36,858 nucleotides of DNA from Ottowia thiooxydans DSM 14619 (GTDB lineage Bacteria; Pseudomonadota; Gammaproteobacteria; Burkholderiales; Burkholderiaceae_C): positions 1 through 36,858 of the forward strand of contig NZ_AUGX01000045.1 in assembly GCF_000422885.1 (NCBI RefSeq), read 5' to 3'. Shown here piece by piece: positions 28,510 to 36,776 of this stretch. The translations under genes were made by a program, and so were the position numbers. The notes under the pieces were generated by a model. That model had not been told where the DNA came from and made no database searches. It saw only the letters and a list, made by a program, of their open reading frames with translations. The number at the start of each line of letters is the position of its first letter. The first letter of the stretch is position 1.

Positions 28510-28526
28510 GGCGCTTGATAAGCGCC
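28510..28526 (-). terminator. Hairpin downstream of the aldehyde dehydrogenase
   Basis: GGCGCTT-ATC-AAGCGCC on the reverse strand, 7-bp stem 14 nt beyond the stop. No T run follows, so it is a weak terminator candidate. Confidence 0.35.
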
Positions 28527-28540
28527 AGCCATGCTGGACT

Positions 28541-29932
28541 TCAAGAGGCGAGAGCAGCCCAATAGGTTCTTATGTTGGAAAACTCCCGTACCCCGGCGGC
28601 GGCGAGCTCACGTCCATAACCGGACTTTTTCGTTCCTCCGAAGGGAACGCGTGCGTCTGAAGCCGTGATGGCATTGATGAACGCTGCCCCTGAAGTGATT
28701 TGCTTGGCTACTCGCACGCCGTGTTCCGCTGATGCGGTCCAGATGCTGAGCGAGAGGCCAAAGGCTGTGGCGTTGGCCAGTTCAATGGCGTGTCCGTCAT
28801 CACGCGCCACGGTAATGGCTGCCACTGGGCCAAATGTCTCTTCATCGAAAACGGCCATGCCGGGCTGTGCGTTAGCGATGATGGTGGGTTCGAAGTAAAA
28901 GCCATCTCCTTGGCGAGCGCGCCCTCCGATCAGAAGTTTTCCACCTGCCGCCACCGATTGGTCGATCTGCCGCTGCAGGGCGTCGCGCAGATCGGAGCGT
29001 GCCATGGGGCCCATTCGGGTCGACGCTGCGGTGGGGTCTCCTACCGAGAGTGCGCGAGTGCCTTCGACAAACCGTTGGGTGAACTCTGCCGCCACCTTCT
29101 CGGAAACGATGAACCGCTTGGCGCAGACGCAGCTTTGCCCCGCGTTCTGAAAACGCGCTTTGACAGCCGCTTCAGCGGCCGCAGGAACGTTAGCGTCATC
29201 GAGCACCACGAAGGCATCAGAGCCACCAAGCTCCAGAACGGACTTTTTAGATGCTCGGCCAGCGGCTGAACCTACGGCGGCGCCAGCGCGGTTGGACCCA
29301 GTGAGGGTCACGGCCGCGATACGGTCGTCAGCGATCAGGCGCTCGATCTCGGCGGGGACTTCAGATTCTGCGATCAGCAGCGTCGTCAGCAGGTGCTTGG
29401 GCAGGCCTGCTTCTTCGAAAAGTTGCTGCAAGGCAAGAGCGCATCCGGTCACATTGGGCGAATGCTTGAGCAAAATGCCGTTGCCCGACACGATGGCCGG
29501 GAGCGCGAAGCGCATGACCTGCCAAACGGGGAAATTCCAGGGCATCACGGCCAACACCAAGCCTATGGGTTCGTAGCTGACCCAGGCGGCTGCGCCCTCG
29601 ATATCCACTTTTTCGTCTGCCAGGAGATGAGGCGCATTGTCTGCGTAGTAGAGCGCGGTGACCGCGGACTTTTCCATCTCCCCCGCAGCTTCGCCCAGTG
29701 GCTTTCCCATCTCTGAAGTGATGAGGCGTGCGAAACGGTCTTTCTGGGCGCGCAAGTGTTCTGCCAGCCGCCGCGCCGCATTGGTGCGTACTTCCAAGGC
29801 TTGTTGGCCCCAGACTTTAGCGGCGGCGTGCGCAGCGTCCACCGCTTGGTTGATGCCGGTCTGATCCCAGCCTTCGTAGGTGGCCAGTGGCTGCCCGGTG
29901 GTGGGATCGATGGTCGTGATAGATCGTGTCAT
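28541..29932 (-). CDS. NAD(P)-dependent aldehyde dehydrogenase, succinate-semialdehyde type (Sad/YneI-like)
   Basis: The product is 463 residues, the length of the short SSADH branch (E. coli Sad/YneI). The cofactor and catalytic motifs are present: VMPWNFPVWQVMRFALPAI with the oxyanion Asn, TGSNRAGAAVGSAAG (Rossmann turn), the base Glu in SVLELGGSDAFVVLDDA, and the nucleophile in FQNAGQSCVCAKRF. DEETFGPVAAITV and the C-terminal VPFGGTKKSGYGRELAAAGVREF complete it. It oxidises a short semialdehyde to the acid. It lies on the same strand as the dehydrogenase, Bug and cupin genes but is separated by a 342-bp gap with a repeat, so it is either the last member of that cluster or its own unit. Confidence 0.92.
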   Translation of the reverse strand: MTRSITTIDPTTGQPLATYEGWDQTGINQAVDAAHAAAKVWGQQALEVRTNAARRLAEHLRAQKDRFARLITSEMGKPLGEAAGEMEKSAVTALYYADNAPHLLADEKVDIEGAAAWVSYEPIGLVLAVMPWNFPVWQVMRFALPAIVSGNGILLKHSPNVTGCALALQQLFEEAGLPKHLLTTLLIAESEVPAEIERLIADDRIAAVTLTGSNRAGAAVGSAAGRASKKSVLELGGSDAFVVLDDANVPAAAEAAVKARFQNAGQSCVCAKRFIVSEKVAAEFTQRFVEGTRALSVGDPTAASTRMGPMARSDLRDALQRQIDQSVAAGGKLLIGGRARQGDGFYFEPTIIANAQPGMAVFDEETFGPVAAITVARDDGHAIELANATAFGLSLSIWTASAEHGVRVAKQITSGAAFINAITASDARVPFGGTKKSGYGRELAAAGVREFSNIRTYWAALAS

Positions 29933-30274
29933 GTCAATATTTCTGCAAATAGGTTGCCTTGGGGCCGGTCGGACTTAGAGCGTCGGTAGCGCAACGGGGA
30001 ATTAGGGCCAATACCGTTCTACGGAGAGGCTTAAGCTAATTTGCCTTGAAAACCATAAACCGTTCACGCTGAGCTTGTCGAAGCGCCGCGCGAGACTTCG
30101 ACAAGCTCAGCCCGAACGGTGTTTATCGATTAAGCGCGATTCAGCATTCAATAGGACCAGCAGCTTGTGACGCCATTAATTTCCCTGCTATGCGAAGAGC
30201 CGGATCGAAAGAGTGTTGGCACTGCGGTCCATATATGGCCGGCTACTTCTATCGACGACAAGTTTCTGCTGCTC
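29933..30274. other. Gap with CTTCGACAAGCTCAG palindrome
   Basis: This gap is 342 bp. Its centre is the palindromic repeat at 30055-30125. The remainder shows no gene. A CTGCTGC/GCAGCAG hairpin (30266-30288) overlaps the stop of the neighbouring dehydrogenase on the reverse strand. Confidence 0.5.
30055..30125. repeat. Palindromic intergenic repeat (GAGCTTGTCGAAG family), copy 1
   Basis: The arm ATAAACCGTTCACGCTGAGC at 30055 onward, ending GAGCTTGTCGAAG at 30083, is mirrored by CTTCGACAAGCTCAG at 30096 onward, ending GGTGTTTAT near 30125. The loop is 12 bp. This is the common proteobacterial intergenic palindrome. A degenerate second copy is at 36484-36535. Confidence 0.75.
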
Positions 30275-31342
30275 TCAAAGTGCAGCAGCTACGCGCTCAC
30301 CGAACGCTTTGCACCCGAGCGTTCCGCCCAGGTCGGCGGTGCGATATGCAGGGTTTTCAAGCGTGGTATCCACTGCAGCTTCAATGGCTTTGGCCGCATT
30401 CATTAACGCATCAGAGTTGTGCCGCTCGCCGAGCCAGTGCGCCAGCATGGCGACCGAAAGAATCATGGACACCGGGTTGGCCTTGTCCTGCCCCTGGATA
30501 TCTGGTGCGGAGCCGTGCTGGGCTTGAGCGCAGCACAGGGCGTCGCCCGCCATGATCGAGCCGGCTAGCCCCAGGCTGCCGGATAGCTCGGAGGCGAGAT
30601 CCGACAGGATGTCCGCATAGAAGTTTTCGGCCACCAGCACGTCAAACCGTTCTGGGTTGCGCACCAAATACGCAGTTGAGGCGTCTACGAGCAGATCGTC
30701 GAGTTGGACCTCTGGGAACTCCTTGGCCACGGTTCTAACGGCTTCCAGGAAGAGGCCGTCGGTCATGTGAAAGCTGTTGGCTTTGTGAATGGCCGTGACC
30801 TTCTTGCTTCGCTTCATCGCGAGCTCAAAGGCACGGCGCGCGATGCGTTCGCTGCAGTGGCGAGTGATCTTGCGCACTGAAATGGCCATGTCGGGAGACG
30901 GCATCATTTCCCCCCAACCCATAGCCATGTTCCTGTCTGGGTAGAAGCCTTCCGTCGCCTCGCGCATGATCACGAGATCCATGGTTTTGCCGGCCTTCAT
31001 GTTGGAGGGCAGGAAAGGGCGGGTGCGCGCGGGCCGTACGTTGGCGTAGAGATCCAGCTTCACTCGAAAAGCGGACGATATATTGTGGCCGCCTTTTTCA
31101 GGACGTGGATAGTCTGCATGCGATTGGGTGCCAAGGATGATGCCGTCGTAGCTCCGAGCGTTTTGCAGGGTTTCGTCCCTGAGCGTGGTGCCGTGTTTGT
31201 CCAGCGAAGCAAAGCCAACTTCATCGTAGTCGTAATCGAAACCGAGCTTGAATTTGGCGTCTGCGGCCTTGAGCACTTGGACGGCGGCCGCGACTATTTC
31301 GGGGCCAATGCCGTCACCAGGGAGAACGAGCAATCTCATCAT
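30275..31342 (-). CDS. Isocitrate/isopropylmalate/tartrate dehydrogenase-family enzyme
   Basis: The product is 355 residues. It is a beta-decarboxylating dehydrogenase fold: N-terminal LLVLPGDGIGPEIVAAAVQVL, the substrate-binding segment FRVKLDLYANVRPARTRPFLP, the catalytic tyrosine/lysine region TEGFYPDRNMAM and KVTAIHKANSFHMTDGLF, and the metal-binding NFYADILSDLASELSGSLGLAGSIMAGD. It also has GSAPDIQGQDKANPVSMILSVAMLAHWLGE, which forms the NAD site. The DGIGPEIV start and the NIYANVRPAR-type motif are shared by LeuB and tartrate/malate dehydrogenases; because the gene is in a catabolic cluster and not with leuCD, I favour a tartrate/malate-type or other accessory role. Shine-Dalgarno GAAGGA lies just upstream. 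It is likely cotranscribed with the Bug and cupin genes. Confidence 0.9.
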   Translation of the reverse strand: MMRLLVLPGDGIGPEIVAAAVQVLKAADAKFKLGFDYDYDEVGFASLDKHGTTLRDETLQNARSYDGIILGTQSHADYPRPEKGGHNISSAFRVKLDLYANVRPARTRPFLPSNMKAGKTMDLVIMREATEGFYPDRNMAMGWGEMMPSPDMAISVRKITRHCSERIARRAFELAMKRSKKVTAIHKANSFHMTDGLFLEAVRTVAKEFPEVQLDDLLVDASTAYLVRNPERFDVLVAENFYADILSDLASELSGSLGLAGSIMAGDALCCAQAQHGSAPDIQGQDKANPVSMILSVAMLAHWLGERHNSDALMNAAKAIEAAVDTTLENPAYRTADLGGTLGCKAFGERVAAAL

Positions 31343-31398
31343 GAATCCTTCTAATTTCTTGATAATTTCTTGATAGCAACTTCACTGTGTCGCGGGGA

Positions 31399-32364
31399 CT
31401 ACTCAAGCTTGATGTTCGACTCTTTGATGACTCGGGCCCACCTTGCAGATTGCGCCTTCATGAACTCTCCCATTTGTTGGGGAGTGCCACCCACGCCGAT
31501 GGCGCCGATGCCGTCTAGCAGAGTGACGACCGCCGGGTCTTTCAGAACGGCGTTGACCTGGGTGTTGAGCCACTGAACCACAGGTGCTGGTGTGCCAGCT
31601 GGTGCCACAAAACCGTACCAGGCGGGTACGTCAAAGTCTTTCATACCTTGTTCAGCAAAAGTAGGTACATCCGGCAGCACCTTCAGGCGTTGATCTGCGG
31701 CCATGCCAATGGCGCGCACTTTTCCGCCTTTGACAAACGAAATCGCCGAAGTTGATGTGTCAAACATCATCTGTATCTGGCCACCGATGAGATCCGTCAT
31801 GGCCGGAGCACTGCCCTTGTAGGGAATGTGGGTCATGTCGGTTTGCGTGGTGAGCTTGAAGAGCTCTCCGGCCAAATGGACCGATGTACCCGAACCACCG
31901 GATCCATAGTTCAGTTTTCCAGGATTTGCTTTCGCCGAAGCCGTGAGACCCGCCACATCTTTAATGGGGGAGTTGCTTGGAACGATCAGTACCGTTGGCG
32001 CGTTGGCGATATGCACCACAGGCGCAAAGCCATCGGCCTTATAGCGCAGGTTGTTGTAGAGATGAGGGTTCACCGACAAGGTGAACTGGCCGAGCAGCAG
32101 GGTGTAACCATCAGGATTGGCCCGTGCTGCAGCCTCGTTTCCTATGTTGGTTCCACCACCGCCCCGGTTGTCGATGATGAACGTCTTGCCTGTCTTTTCC
32201 GTCAGCTTGGTGGCGATCAGGCGAGCGATGTTGTCGCTGCCGCCACCGGCTTGAAATGGCACGATGATCGTGACTGGTTTTTCAGGGTAGGTCTGTGCGC
32301 TGGCGATGAACGGTGAAGCGCAGAGCAGGGCGATGGCGCTGAGCGTGAGTTGACGGCGATGCAT
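31399..32364 (-). CDS. Bug/TctC-family tripartite tricarboxylate receptor
   Basis: The product is 321 residues. The signal peptide MHRRQLTLSAIALLCASPFIASA precedes the family hallmark YPEKPVTIIVPFQAGGGSDNIARLIATKLTEKTGKTFIIDNRGGGGTNIGNEAAARANPDGYTLLLG. NYGSGGSGTSVHLAGELFK and VPYKGSAPAMTDLIGGQIQMMFD-like motifs follow (here IPYKGSAPAM). Bug proteins are periplasmic binding proteins for carboxylates and related compounds and outnumber their TctAB transporters in Burkholderiales. No tctAB is in the window. The gene lies 57 bp from the dehydrogenase and 59 bp from the cupin on the same strand, probably one operon. Ligand is unknown, probably the substrate of the cluster. Confidence 0.93.
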   Translation of the reverse strand: MHRRQLTLSAIALLCASPFIASAQTYPEKPVTIIVPFQAGGGSDNIARLIATKLTEKTGKTFIIDNRGGGGTNIGNEAAARANPDGYTLLLGQFTLSVNPHLYNNLRYKADGFAPVVHIANAPTVLIVPSNSPIKDVAGLTASAKANPGKLNYGSGGSGTSVHLAGELFKLTTQTDMTHIPYKGSAPAMTDLIGGQIQMMFDTSTSAISFVKGGKVRAIGMAADQRLKVLPDVPTFAEQGMKDFDVPAWYGFVAPAGTPAPVVQWLNTQVNAVLKDPAVVTLLDGIGAIGVGGTPQQMGEFMKAQSARWARVIKESNIKLE

Positions 32365-32423
32365 GGATGTGTCCTCTTTATTTATTGAATATGAATGGCT
32401 GGAGCGATTTGCGCAGAGCGTTC

Positions 32424-32852
32424 CTAGGACTTTTTGCCGTGCTCTGCGGAAACGAAGTTCGTCTGTCCCGTTTCCTGGAGCGTGCGAGTGGCGTCGACTC
32501 GGGCGTAGATCCAGAGGATCTTCATCGGCTCGGTGTCTGAAAGATTGCGAAAGCGGTGCGGCAGGTTCGGTGGAAGCCAGGTTGTGTCCAGTGGTTGTAG
32601 CCGCACTGATTCCTGGCCTTCGATGTCCAACATGGCGTCACCCGCGAGAAGCATGACGCTCTCTTCGCAGTTGTGGCTGTGGAATGGAATCTTGGTACCT
32701 GGCGCGAACGAGGTAATGCCGTTGATGAATGACGACGCGCCGCAAGACGGGCCGACCAATGCAATGGTGCTGGCACCTCCGCCACGATCGTGATTGGGCA
32801 GGTCCGAAGGGCGCAGTACAGCAGCCCGGAGGGCTGGAGTGGAGGAGGTCAT
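32424..32852 (-). CDS. Single-domain cupin protein
   Basis: The product is 142 residues. A cupin-2 fold is visible: motif 1 FAPGTKIPFHSHNCEESVMLLAGDAMLDI (His-His-Glu metal ligands) and motif 2 TTWLPPNLPHRFRNLS (His). AGGAAAG upstream supports the start. Small cupins often bind or isomerise pathway intermediates or sense them; the role here cannot be assigned. It is the first gene of the reverse-strand cluster and divergent from the amidohydrolase gene, sharing a 224-bp regulatory region. Confidence 0.85.
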   Translation of the reverse strand: MTSSTPALRAAVLRPSDLPNHDRGGGASTIALVGPSCGASSFINGITSFAPGTKIPFHSHNCEESVMLLAGDAMLDIEGQESVRLQPLDTTWLPPNLPHRFRNLSDTEPMKILWIYARVDATRTLQETGQTNFVSAEHGKKS

Positions 32853-33076
32853 GAGCTTTCCTGTGGCTGAACGAGGTGGTTCTGTTCGCGGTGAATGGTT
32901 GGGTTTATGGAATCATAAAATACCATGATGACTATGTAAATACAGGGGTTTACCCTAGTTATAGGTGGATTTTATGGTTTTGTATGAATTTATAGATCCG
33001 GTGCCATCGTATGATTGCGCAAGGCCGTATGTCCCAAACTCCTGGGTTGCAGCCGACATTTCTGGAGAAAATTGCC
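32853..33076. promoter_or_regulatory. Divergent control region of the catabolic cluster
   Basis: This 224-bp region lies between the cupin start and the amidohydrolase start. It is AT-rich in the middle and carries an inverted repeat ATCAT-N8-ATGAT (32912-32929) and a small AGGGG-TTTA-CCCT repeat (32944-32956). These are candidate operators for the GntR-type regulator encoded downstream, whose family binds short inverted repeats. Confidence 0.5.
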
Positions 33077-34045
33077 ATGAATACAAGACTGTCGGGGGCG
33101 GACTCCCCGAGCGGTCAAGTGAAAGCCGGCGCCGCTTCAACCGTGCTTTCCGGTGTCACGATCGACCACATTCGACCCCCGGGCGCTGCGTTGCCGGCTG
33201 GCAGTTGCGATTGCCACGTGCACATATTCGATCCGGTGCGTTTTCCCTATGCGACCGAGCGAACCTACACCCCGGCAGCCGCAGTCACCGCTGATCTGTT
33301 GGCGTTTGAGCGTCGCCTTGGGATCGACCGAATCGTCTTGGTGCAGCCCAGCGGGTACGGAACTGATAACAGCTGCCTGTTGGATGCGCTGCGTCAGCTG
33401 AGCACCGCCCGTGCTCGGGGTGTCGCCGTGATTGATTTGCCGCGTATCACTGCCTCTGAAATCGATGGCTTGCATGCGGCGGGGGTCCGGTCTATCCGGC
33501 TGAATCTGGAGGTCAAGGGCGAGCAGAGCCCAGCCAAGGCAAAGGCTTTGCTTACTGAGGCGTTTCAGGTCGTGGAGTCACCCGGATGGTCTATCCAGAT
33601 CTATGCGGATGCCAGCGTCATCGCAAGCGTTGCAGACCTCATTGCACAGGCACATACGCCTGTGGTGTTGGATCACTTCGGTGGCATAAAGGCCGAAAGA
33701 GGCTTGGCGCAGCCGGGGTTTTCTTCCGTGCTTGAGCTTATCGCCAATGATCATGCCTACGTGAAGCTATCCGCTCCTTACCGCGCTTCCAAGCTGCCGG
33801 GTTACGAGGATCTGGCACCGTTCGCGCACAGATACATTGAGACAGCCCCCCACAATCTGGTGTGGGCATCGGATTGGCCGCACACCGGCAGCTCCACGAA
33901 TCGTGGTGGAGACTTAAGTCAGGTCGAGCCGTTCCGTCTGATTGATGACGGCGCTTCGCTTGATCTGCTGCGCACCTGGGCCGGAGATGCTGGAACATTC
34001 CAACGCATCCTGGTGGACAACGCTGCGCGCTTGTATGGTTTTTAA
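33077..34045 (+). CDS. LigI-like amidohydrolase/lactonase
   Basis: The product is 322 residues from ATG at 33077, supported by GGAG 9 nt upstream; a start at 33011 has none. It belongs to the amidohydrolase superfamily with a TIM barrel. Visible are H47-V-H49 in CDCHVHIFDP, the PSGYGTDNSCLLDAL strand region, IRLNLEVKGE, VVLDHFGGIK, and WASDWPHTGS with the catalytic Asp. It resembles 2-pyrone-4,6-dicarboxylate lactonase (LigI) and other dicarboxylic lactone or amide hydrolases; these act without or with a weakly bound metal. In its cluster it may open a lactone whose product is oxidised by the neighbours. Substrate is not visible. Confidence 0.85.
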   Translation: MNTRLSGADSPSGQVKAGAASTVLSGVTIDHIRPPGAALPAGSCDCHVHIFDPVRFPYATERTYTPAAAVTADLLAFERRLGIDRIVLVQPSGYGTDNSCLLDALRQLSTARARGVAVIDLPRITASEIDGLHAAGVRSIRLNLEVKGEQSPAKAKALLTEAFQVVESPGWSIQIYADASVIASVADLIAQAHTPVVLDHFGGIKAERGLAQPGFSSVLELIANDHAYVKLSAPYRASKLPGYEDLAPFAHRYIETAPHNLVWASDWPHTGSSTNRGGDLSQVEPFRLIDDGASLDLLRTWAGDAGTFQRILVDNAARLYGF

Positions 34046-34151
34046 GAACGCGTTCATGACGTGACTCGGGCCTTGCGCCCTCATGGCGAGAAACTGGCGA
34101 GCCACAGCTTGCGCGCTACCATTCATCTTTCTGTTGCACATCTCGTAAACA

Positions 34152-35042
34152 ATGAGCCGAGTCAGTCTCGCGGAACAGCTCGCTAACAACGCCGAACTCT
34201 GGCTCCGTCAGGACAACGTGGCAGAGGGCACGGCCTTGCCGGAGCGAAGCCTGGCAACCCGTTTTCGTGTCTCGCGCTCTCCTGTGCGCGAAGCCTTGCA
34301 GATCCTGGCGCAGCGTGGCGTGATCGTCGCTCGGCCTGAAGGTGGCTATGCGGTTTCGGCGGCGCGGGACAACGCTAACGAGCCCGCACTACCGCCAGCG
34401 GATGAGGACGAGCCCATCTATCTGAAGATCGCGGAAGACCGGCTTAGCGGCGCCTTGCCCGAGCGCGTCACTGAGAATGAATTGATGCGCCGCTACGGGC
34501 TCACCCGCAGCCAACTGGGAGATGTGCTGCGGCGCATCACTCAAGAGGGGTGGATTGAGCGCCTGCCTGGCCATGGTTGGCAGTTTCTCCCCATACTGAA
34601 TTCTTCAGCGGCCTATGACCAAGGCTATCGCATGCGTATCCTGCTGGAGCCCGCCGGGCTTCTGGAGCCCACTTACCGGCTTGACCGGGAAGGGCTCGTG
34701 AAATGCAGAGCTGAACAGCAAGCGCTTGTAGATGGCGCCGTGGAATGGGCTTCTCCGGCTCAGCTCTTTGACGCCAACACTCGTCTGCATGAAATCATTG
34801 CCACGTCTTCGGGCAATGTGTTCATCCTGGAGGCGTTGCGCCGTTTGAATCGTTTGCGCAGGCTGATGGAATACGGCAAGGCCGTGAACCGGTCCGCCGC
34901 TGCGCTGCGCTGCAAGGAACACCTGACCTTGATCGATCTTCTGCTGACCGACCAACGCGATGCCGCCGCCGATTTCATGCGCTTGCACCTTCGCGACGCA
35001 GCACGTGAGAAGTCGGCCAAGCAGTCAGGCCTTAGCGCGTAG
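34152..35042 (+). CDS. GntR-family regulator with two winged-helix domains
   Basis: The product is 296 residues, longer than usual FadR-like members (about 220-240). Residues 5-72 form a GntR winged helix (ALPERSLATRFRVSRSPVREALQILAQRGVIVARPEGGYAVS). Residues 84-148 form a second one with the same layout (LPERVTENELMRRYGLTRSQLGDVLRRITQEGWIERLPGHGWQFLP), preceded by EPIYLKIAEDRLSG. The rest (about 155-285) is an FCD-like helical effector domain with metal/ligand-type His in HEIIATSSGNVFILEAL and KEHLTLIDLL and HL. It likely senses a pathway acid and binds sites in the divergent cluster promoter. It lies 106 bp after the amidohydrolase, same strand. Whether both wings bind DNA is not known. Confidence 0.88.
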   Translation: MSRVSLAEQLANNAELWLRQDNVAEGTALPERSLATRFRVSRSPVREALQILAQRGVIVARPEGGYAVSAARDNANEPALPPADEDEPIYLKIAEDRLSGALPERVTENELMRRYGLTRSQLGDVLRRITQEGWIERLPGHGWQFLPILNSSAAYDQGYRMRILLEPAGLLEPTYRLDREGLVKCRAEQQALVDGAVEWASPAQLFDANTRLHEIIATSSGNVFILEALRRLNRLRRLMEYGKAVNRSAAALRCKEHLTLIDLLLTDQRDAAADFMRLHLRDAAREKSAKQSGLSA

Positions 35043-35139
35043 ATAAGCGTCGGCGCGGCTGCAAACCCTAGTCTTTAGCTGAGGCGGAGTAGGGAGCGCC
35101 CCCTAATTTTTGTCACCTGTCTGTGGTTCACTTGCAATC

Positions 35140-36375
35140 ATGGAAGAAAAAAAGCAGATCAATCTCGCATTGCAAGGCGGTGGTGCCCACGGTGCGTTTA
35201 CCTGGGGGGTGCTTGACGCCTTGCTTGCCGATGGCCGGCTGGCTATTGATGGCATCAGCGGCACCAGCGCCGGCGCGCTCAACGCCGTAGCCCTCGCTCA
35301 CGGGTGGGCCAGCGCGCAAGAGACCGGGGCCGATCCAGGCGAGGGCGCGCGAGCGTCCCTGGCCAACGTGTGGAACAAGGTCATGGTCATGGGCGAAATC
35401 AGCGAGGGCCCGGGCCGACTCGCCCGTTTGATGATGGGCGCGCTGCCCAGCGCTCTGGGGCGGGTGTCGCCTTATCAATCGAACCCGCTGGATTACAACC
35501 CGCTGCGAAAACTGATTGAATCCGCAATCGACTTTGAGTTGCTGGCGAGGCTGAAATCCCTTAAGGTTTTTGTGGGCGCGACAGATGTAGAAACCGGGCG
35601 CGCCGAAATCTTCACCGGCAAACGCTTGACGGCCCAGGCGGTGATGGCCTCAGCATGCCTGCCCATGATGTTCCAGGCGCCCGAGATAGACGGGCGGCAA
35701 TATTGGGATGGTGGCTATTCTGGCAACCCAGCTTTTGCTCCACTGATTGAGCAATGCGATACCAACGATGTACTGCTTGTGCAGATCAACCCGCTGCGCC
35801 AGCCTGGCCGTCCAACAACAGCGGCAGAGATCATTGATCGCGTGAACGACATCACCTTCAACGCCAGCTTGATTGCGCAGATGCGCACCATTGCCCTCAT
35901 CAATGACATGGTGGAGAAGGGTGTGGCGGATGAAGGGCTCAAGCAGATCCGGTTGCACCGCATTGATGGTGGCAAGGCCATGCTGGAGTTGCCGCCTGCC
36001 ACCAAAGTCTCGCCGCAACGTGCCACGGTGGAAAAGCTGTTTACATTGGGCTCGGAATCGGCACAGCGCTGGCTTAAGCGCAACCTCAGCGCCGTCGGCC
36101 AGAAAAGCAGTATTAATGTGCGGCGTGACTATGGAGACCCCTTGCGTCTGGATTTTGGCCAAGTGGACGCGGTGGACTCCGATGCTGAGCAGGAGGAACC
36201 GCCTGATCAGCCTGGCCCTGCGGCATTTACGCTTTGGTCAAAGGAAGAGCGTGAGCAGTCGGCCTTGAAGGCAGCCGAAGCCGTGGCCTCAGCCACCCAA
36301 GCCGCCTTAGGGCTGAGCGAGCGGCTCGACGAACCGGAAAAACCGGATTCGCCGAACTCTACGAGTGCTTATTGA
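35140..36375 (+). CDS. Patatin-like phospholipase (RssA-like family)
   Basis: The product is 411 residues from ATG at 35140; a TTG start at 35110 would add ten residues. The patatin catalytic elements are complete: oxyanion loop GGGAHG (13-18), nucleophile S43 in GTSAG, and D190 in WDGGYSGNPAF, forming a Ser-Asp dyad. Segment LKVFVGATDVETGRAEIFTG and MASACLPMMFQAPEIDGRQYWDGGY are typical of bacterial patatin-like proteins. The C-terminal 80 residues, rich in Glu and Pro, are outside the catalytic domain. It hydrolyses acyl ester bonds of lipids; the cellular role is unknown. It follows the GntR gene by 97 bp and is not obviously part of the catabolic cluster. Confidence 0.9.
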   Translation: MEEKKQINLALQGGGAHGAFTWGVLDALLADGRLAIDGISGTSAGALNAVALAHGWASAQETGADPGEGARASLANVWNKVMVMGEISEGPGRLARLMMGALPSALGRVSPYQSNPLDYNPLRKLIESAIDFELLARLKSLKVFVGATDVETGRAEIFTGKRLTAQAVMASACLPMMFQAPEIDGRQYWDGGYSGNPAFAPLIEQCDTNDVLLVQINPLRQPGRPTTAAEIIDRVNDITFNASLIAQMRTIALINDMVEKGVADEGLKQIRLHRIDGGKAMLELPPATKVSPQRATVEKLFTLGSESAQRWLKRNLSAVGQKSSINVRRDYGDPLRLDFGQVDAVDSDAEQEEPPDQPGPAAFTLWSKEEREQSALKAAEAVASATQAALGLSERLDEPEKPDSPNSTSAY

Positions 36376-36426
36376 TCCGGACCGGTGATGTATTTTCCGA
36401 TCACACCTTCTAAGGTTCTATAGTTT

Positions 36427-36462
36427 CGGTCAATCGGTCAATCGGTCAATCGGTCAATCGGT
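36427..36462. repeat. 8-bp tandem repeat (CGGTCAAT), 4.5 copies
   Basis: CGGTCAAT is repeated four times in full (36427-36458) and once in part (36459-36462). It lies 51 bp after the patatin-like gene. Such octanucleotide arrays can expand or contract during replication. Confidence 0.85.
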
Positions 36463-36483
36463 GAGTGGCGTTGAAAGATAAAC

Positions 36484-36535
36484 GCCGTTCGGGTTGAGCT
36501 TGTCGAAACCTTGCGCAACGCTTCGACAGGCTTGT
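36484..36535. repeat. Palindromic intergenic repeat (GAGCTTGTCGAAG family), copy 2
   Basis: Degenerate copy: CGTTCGGGTTGAGCTTGTCG, then after about 13 bp CTTCGACAGGCTTG. The right arm is cut short compared with copy 1 at 30055. It is next to the IS110-family element. Confidence 0.6.
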
Positions 36536-36776
36536 ATGGTTTGGTTTCCATCAACCAACCATGAAGAAAGGGCGAGGAGCCGGGATGGAGGGACATCGAC
36601 GGGCATCGGCCATTGCATTAGACCCAATGGACCGACTTACTGAGTCAGCACCCCATCCCTGCGCCGAGCGACGATAAGGAACCTGGCGACGTCACCTGCA
36701 CGATGCAGTCTCGATCTCCAATTCTTGCAAGCTCACGCCGACAGCAGGGCCCACCCCGGCACTCGTATTTTGTACG

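Larger units (their letters stand above)
36376..36776. other. Gap upstream of the IS110 transposase with possible bridge-RNA region
   Basis: This gap of 401 bp contains the octanucleotide repeat, the degenerate palindrome and, from about 36540 on, probable IS110 non-coding end. It holds several hairpins: an imperfect ATGGTTTGGTT/AACCAACCAT stem (36536-36562), CCATTG/CAATGG (36610-36630) and CTGCA-CGA-TGCAG (36696-36708). In IS110-group elements the region left of the transposase encodes a bridge RNA, and these stems fit such a structured RNA, but the element's ends are not visible. Confidence 0.4.

Noticed and set aside
28390-28660. Small forward frame after the DUF11-like terminator
   Set aside because: Overlaps the terminator and the end of the aldehyde dehydrogenase gene on the other strand; no product recognisable.
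36427-36462. Possible CRISPR array
   Set aside because: The repeat unit is only 8 bp and contiguous, with no spacers.
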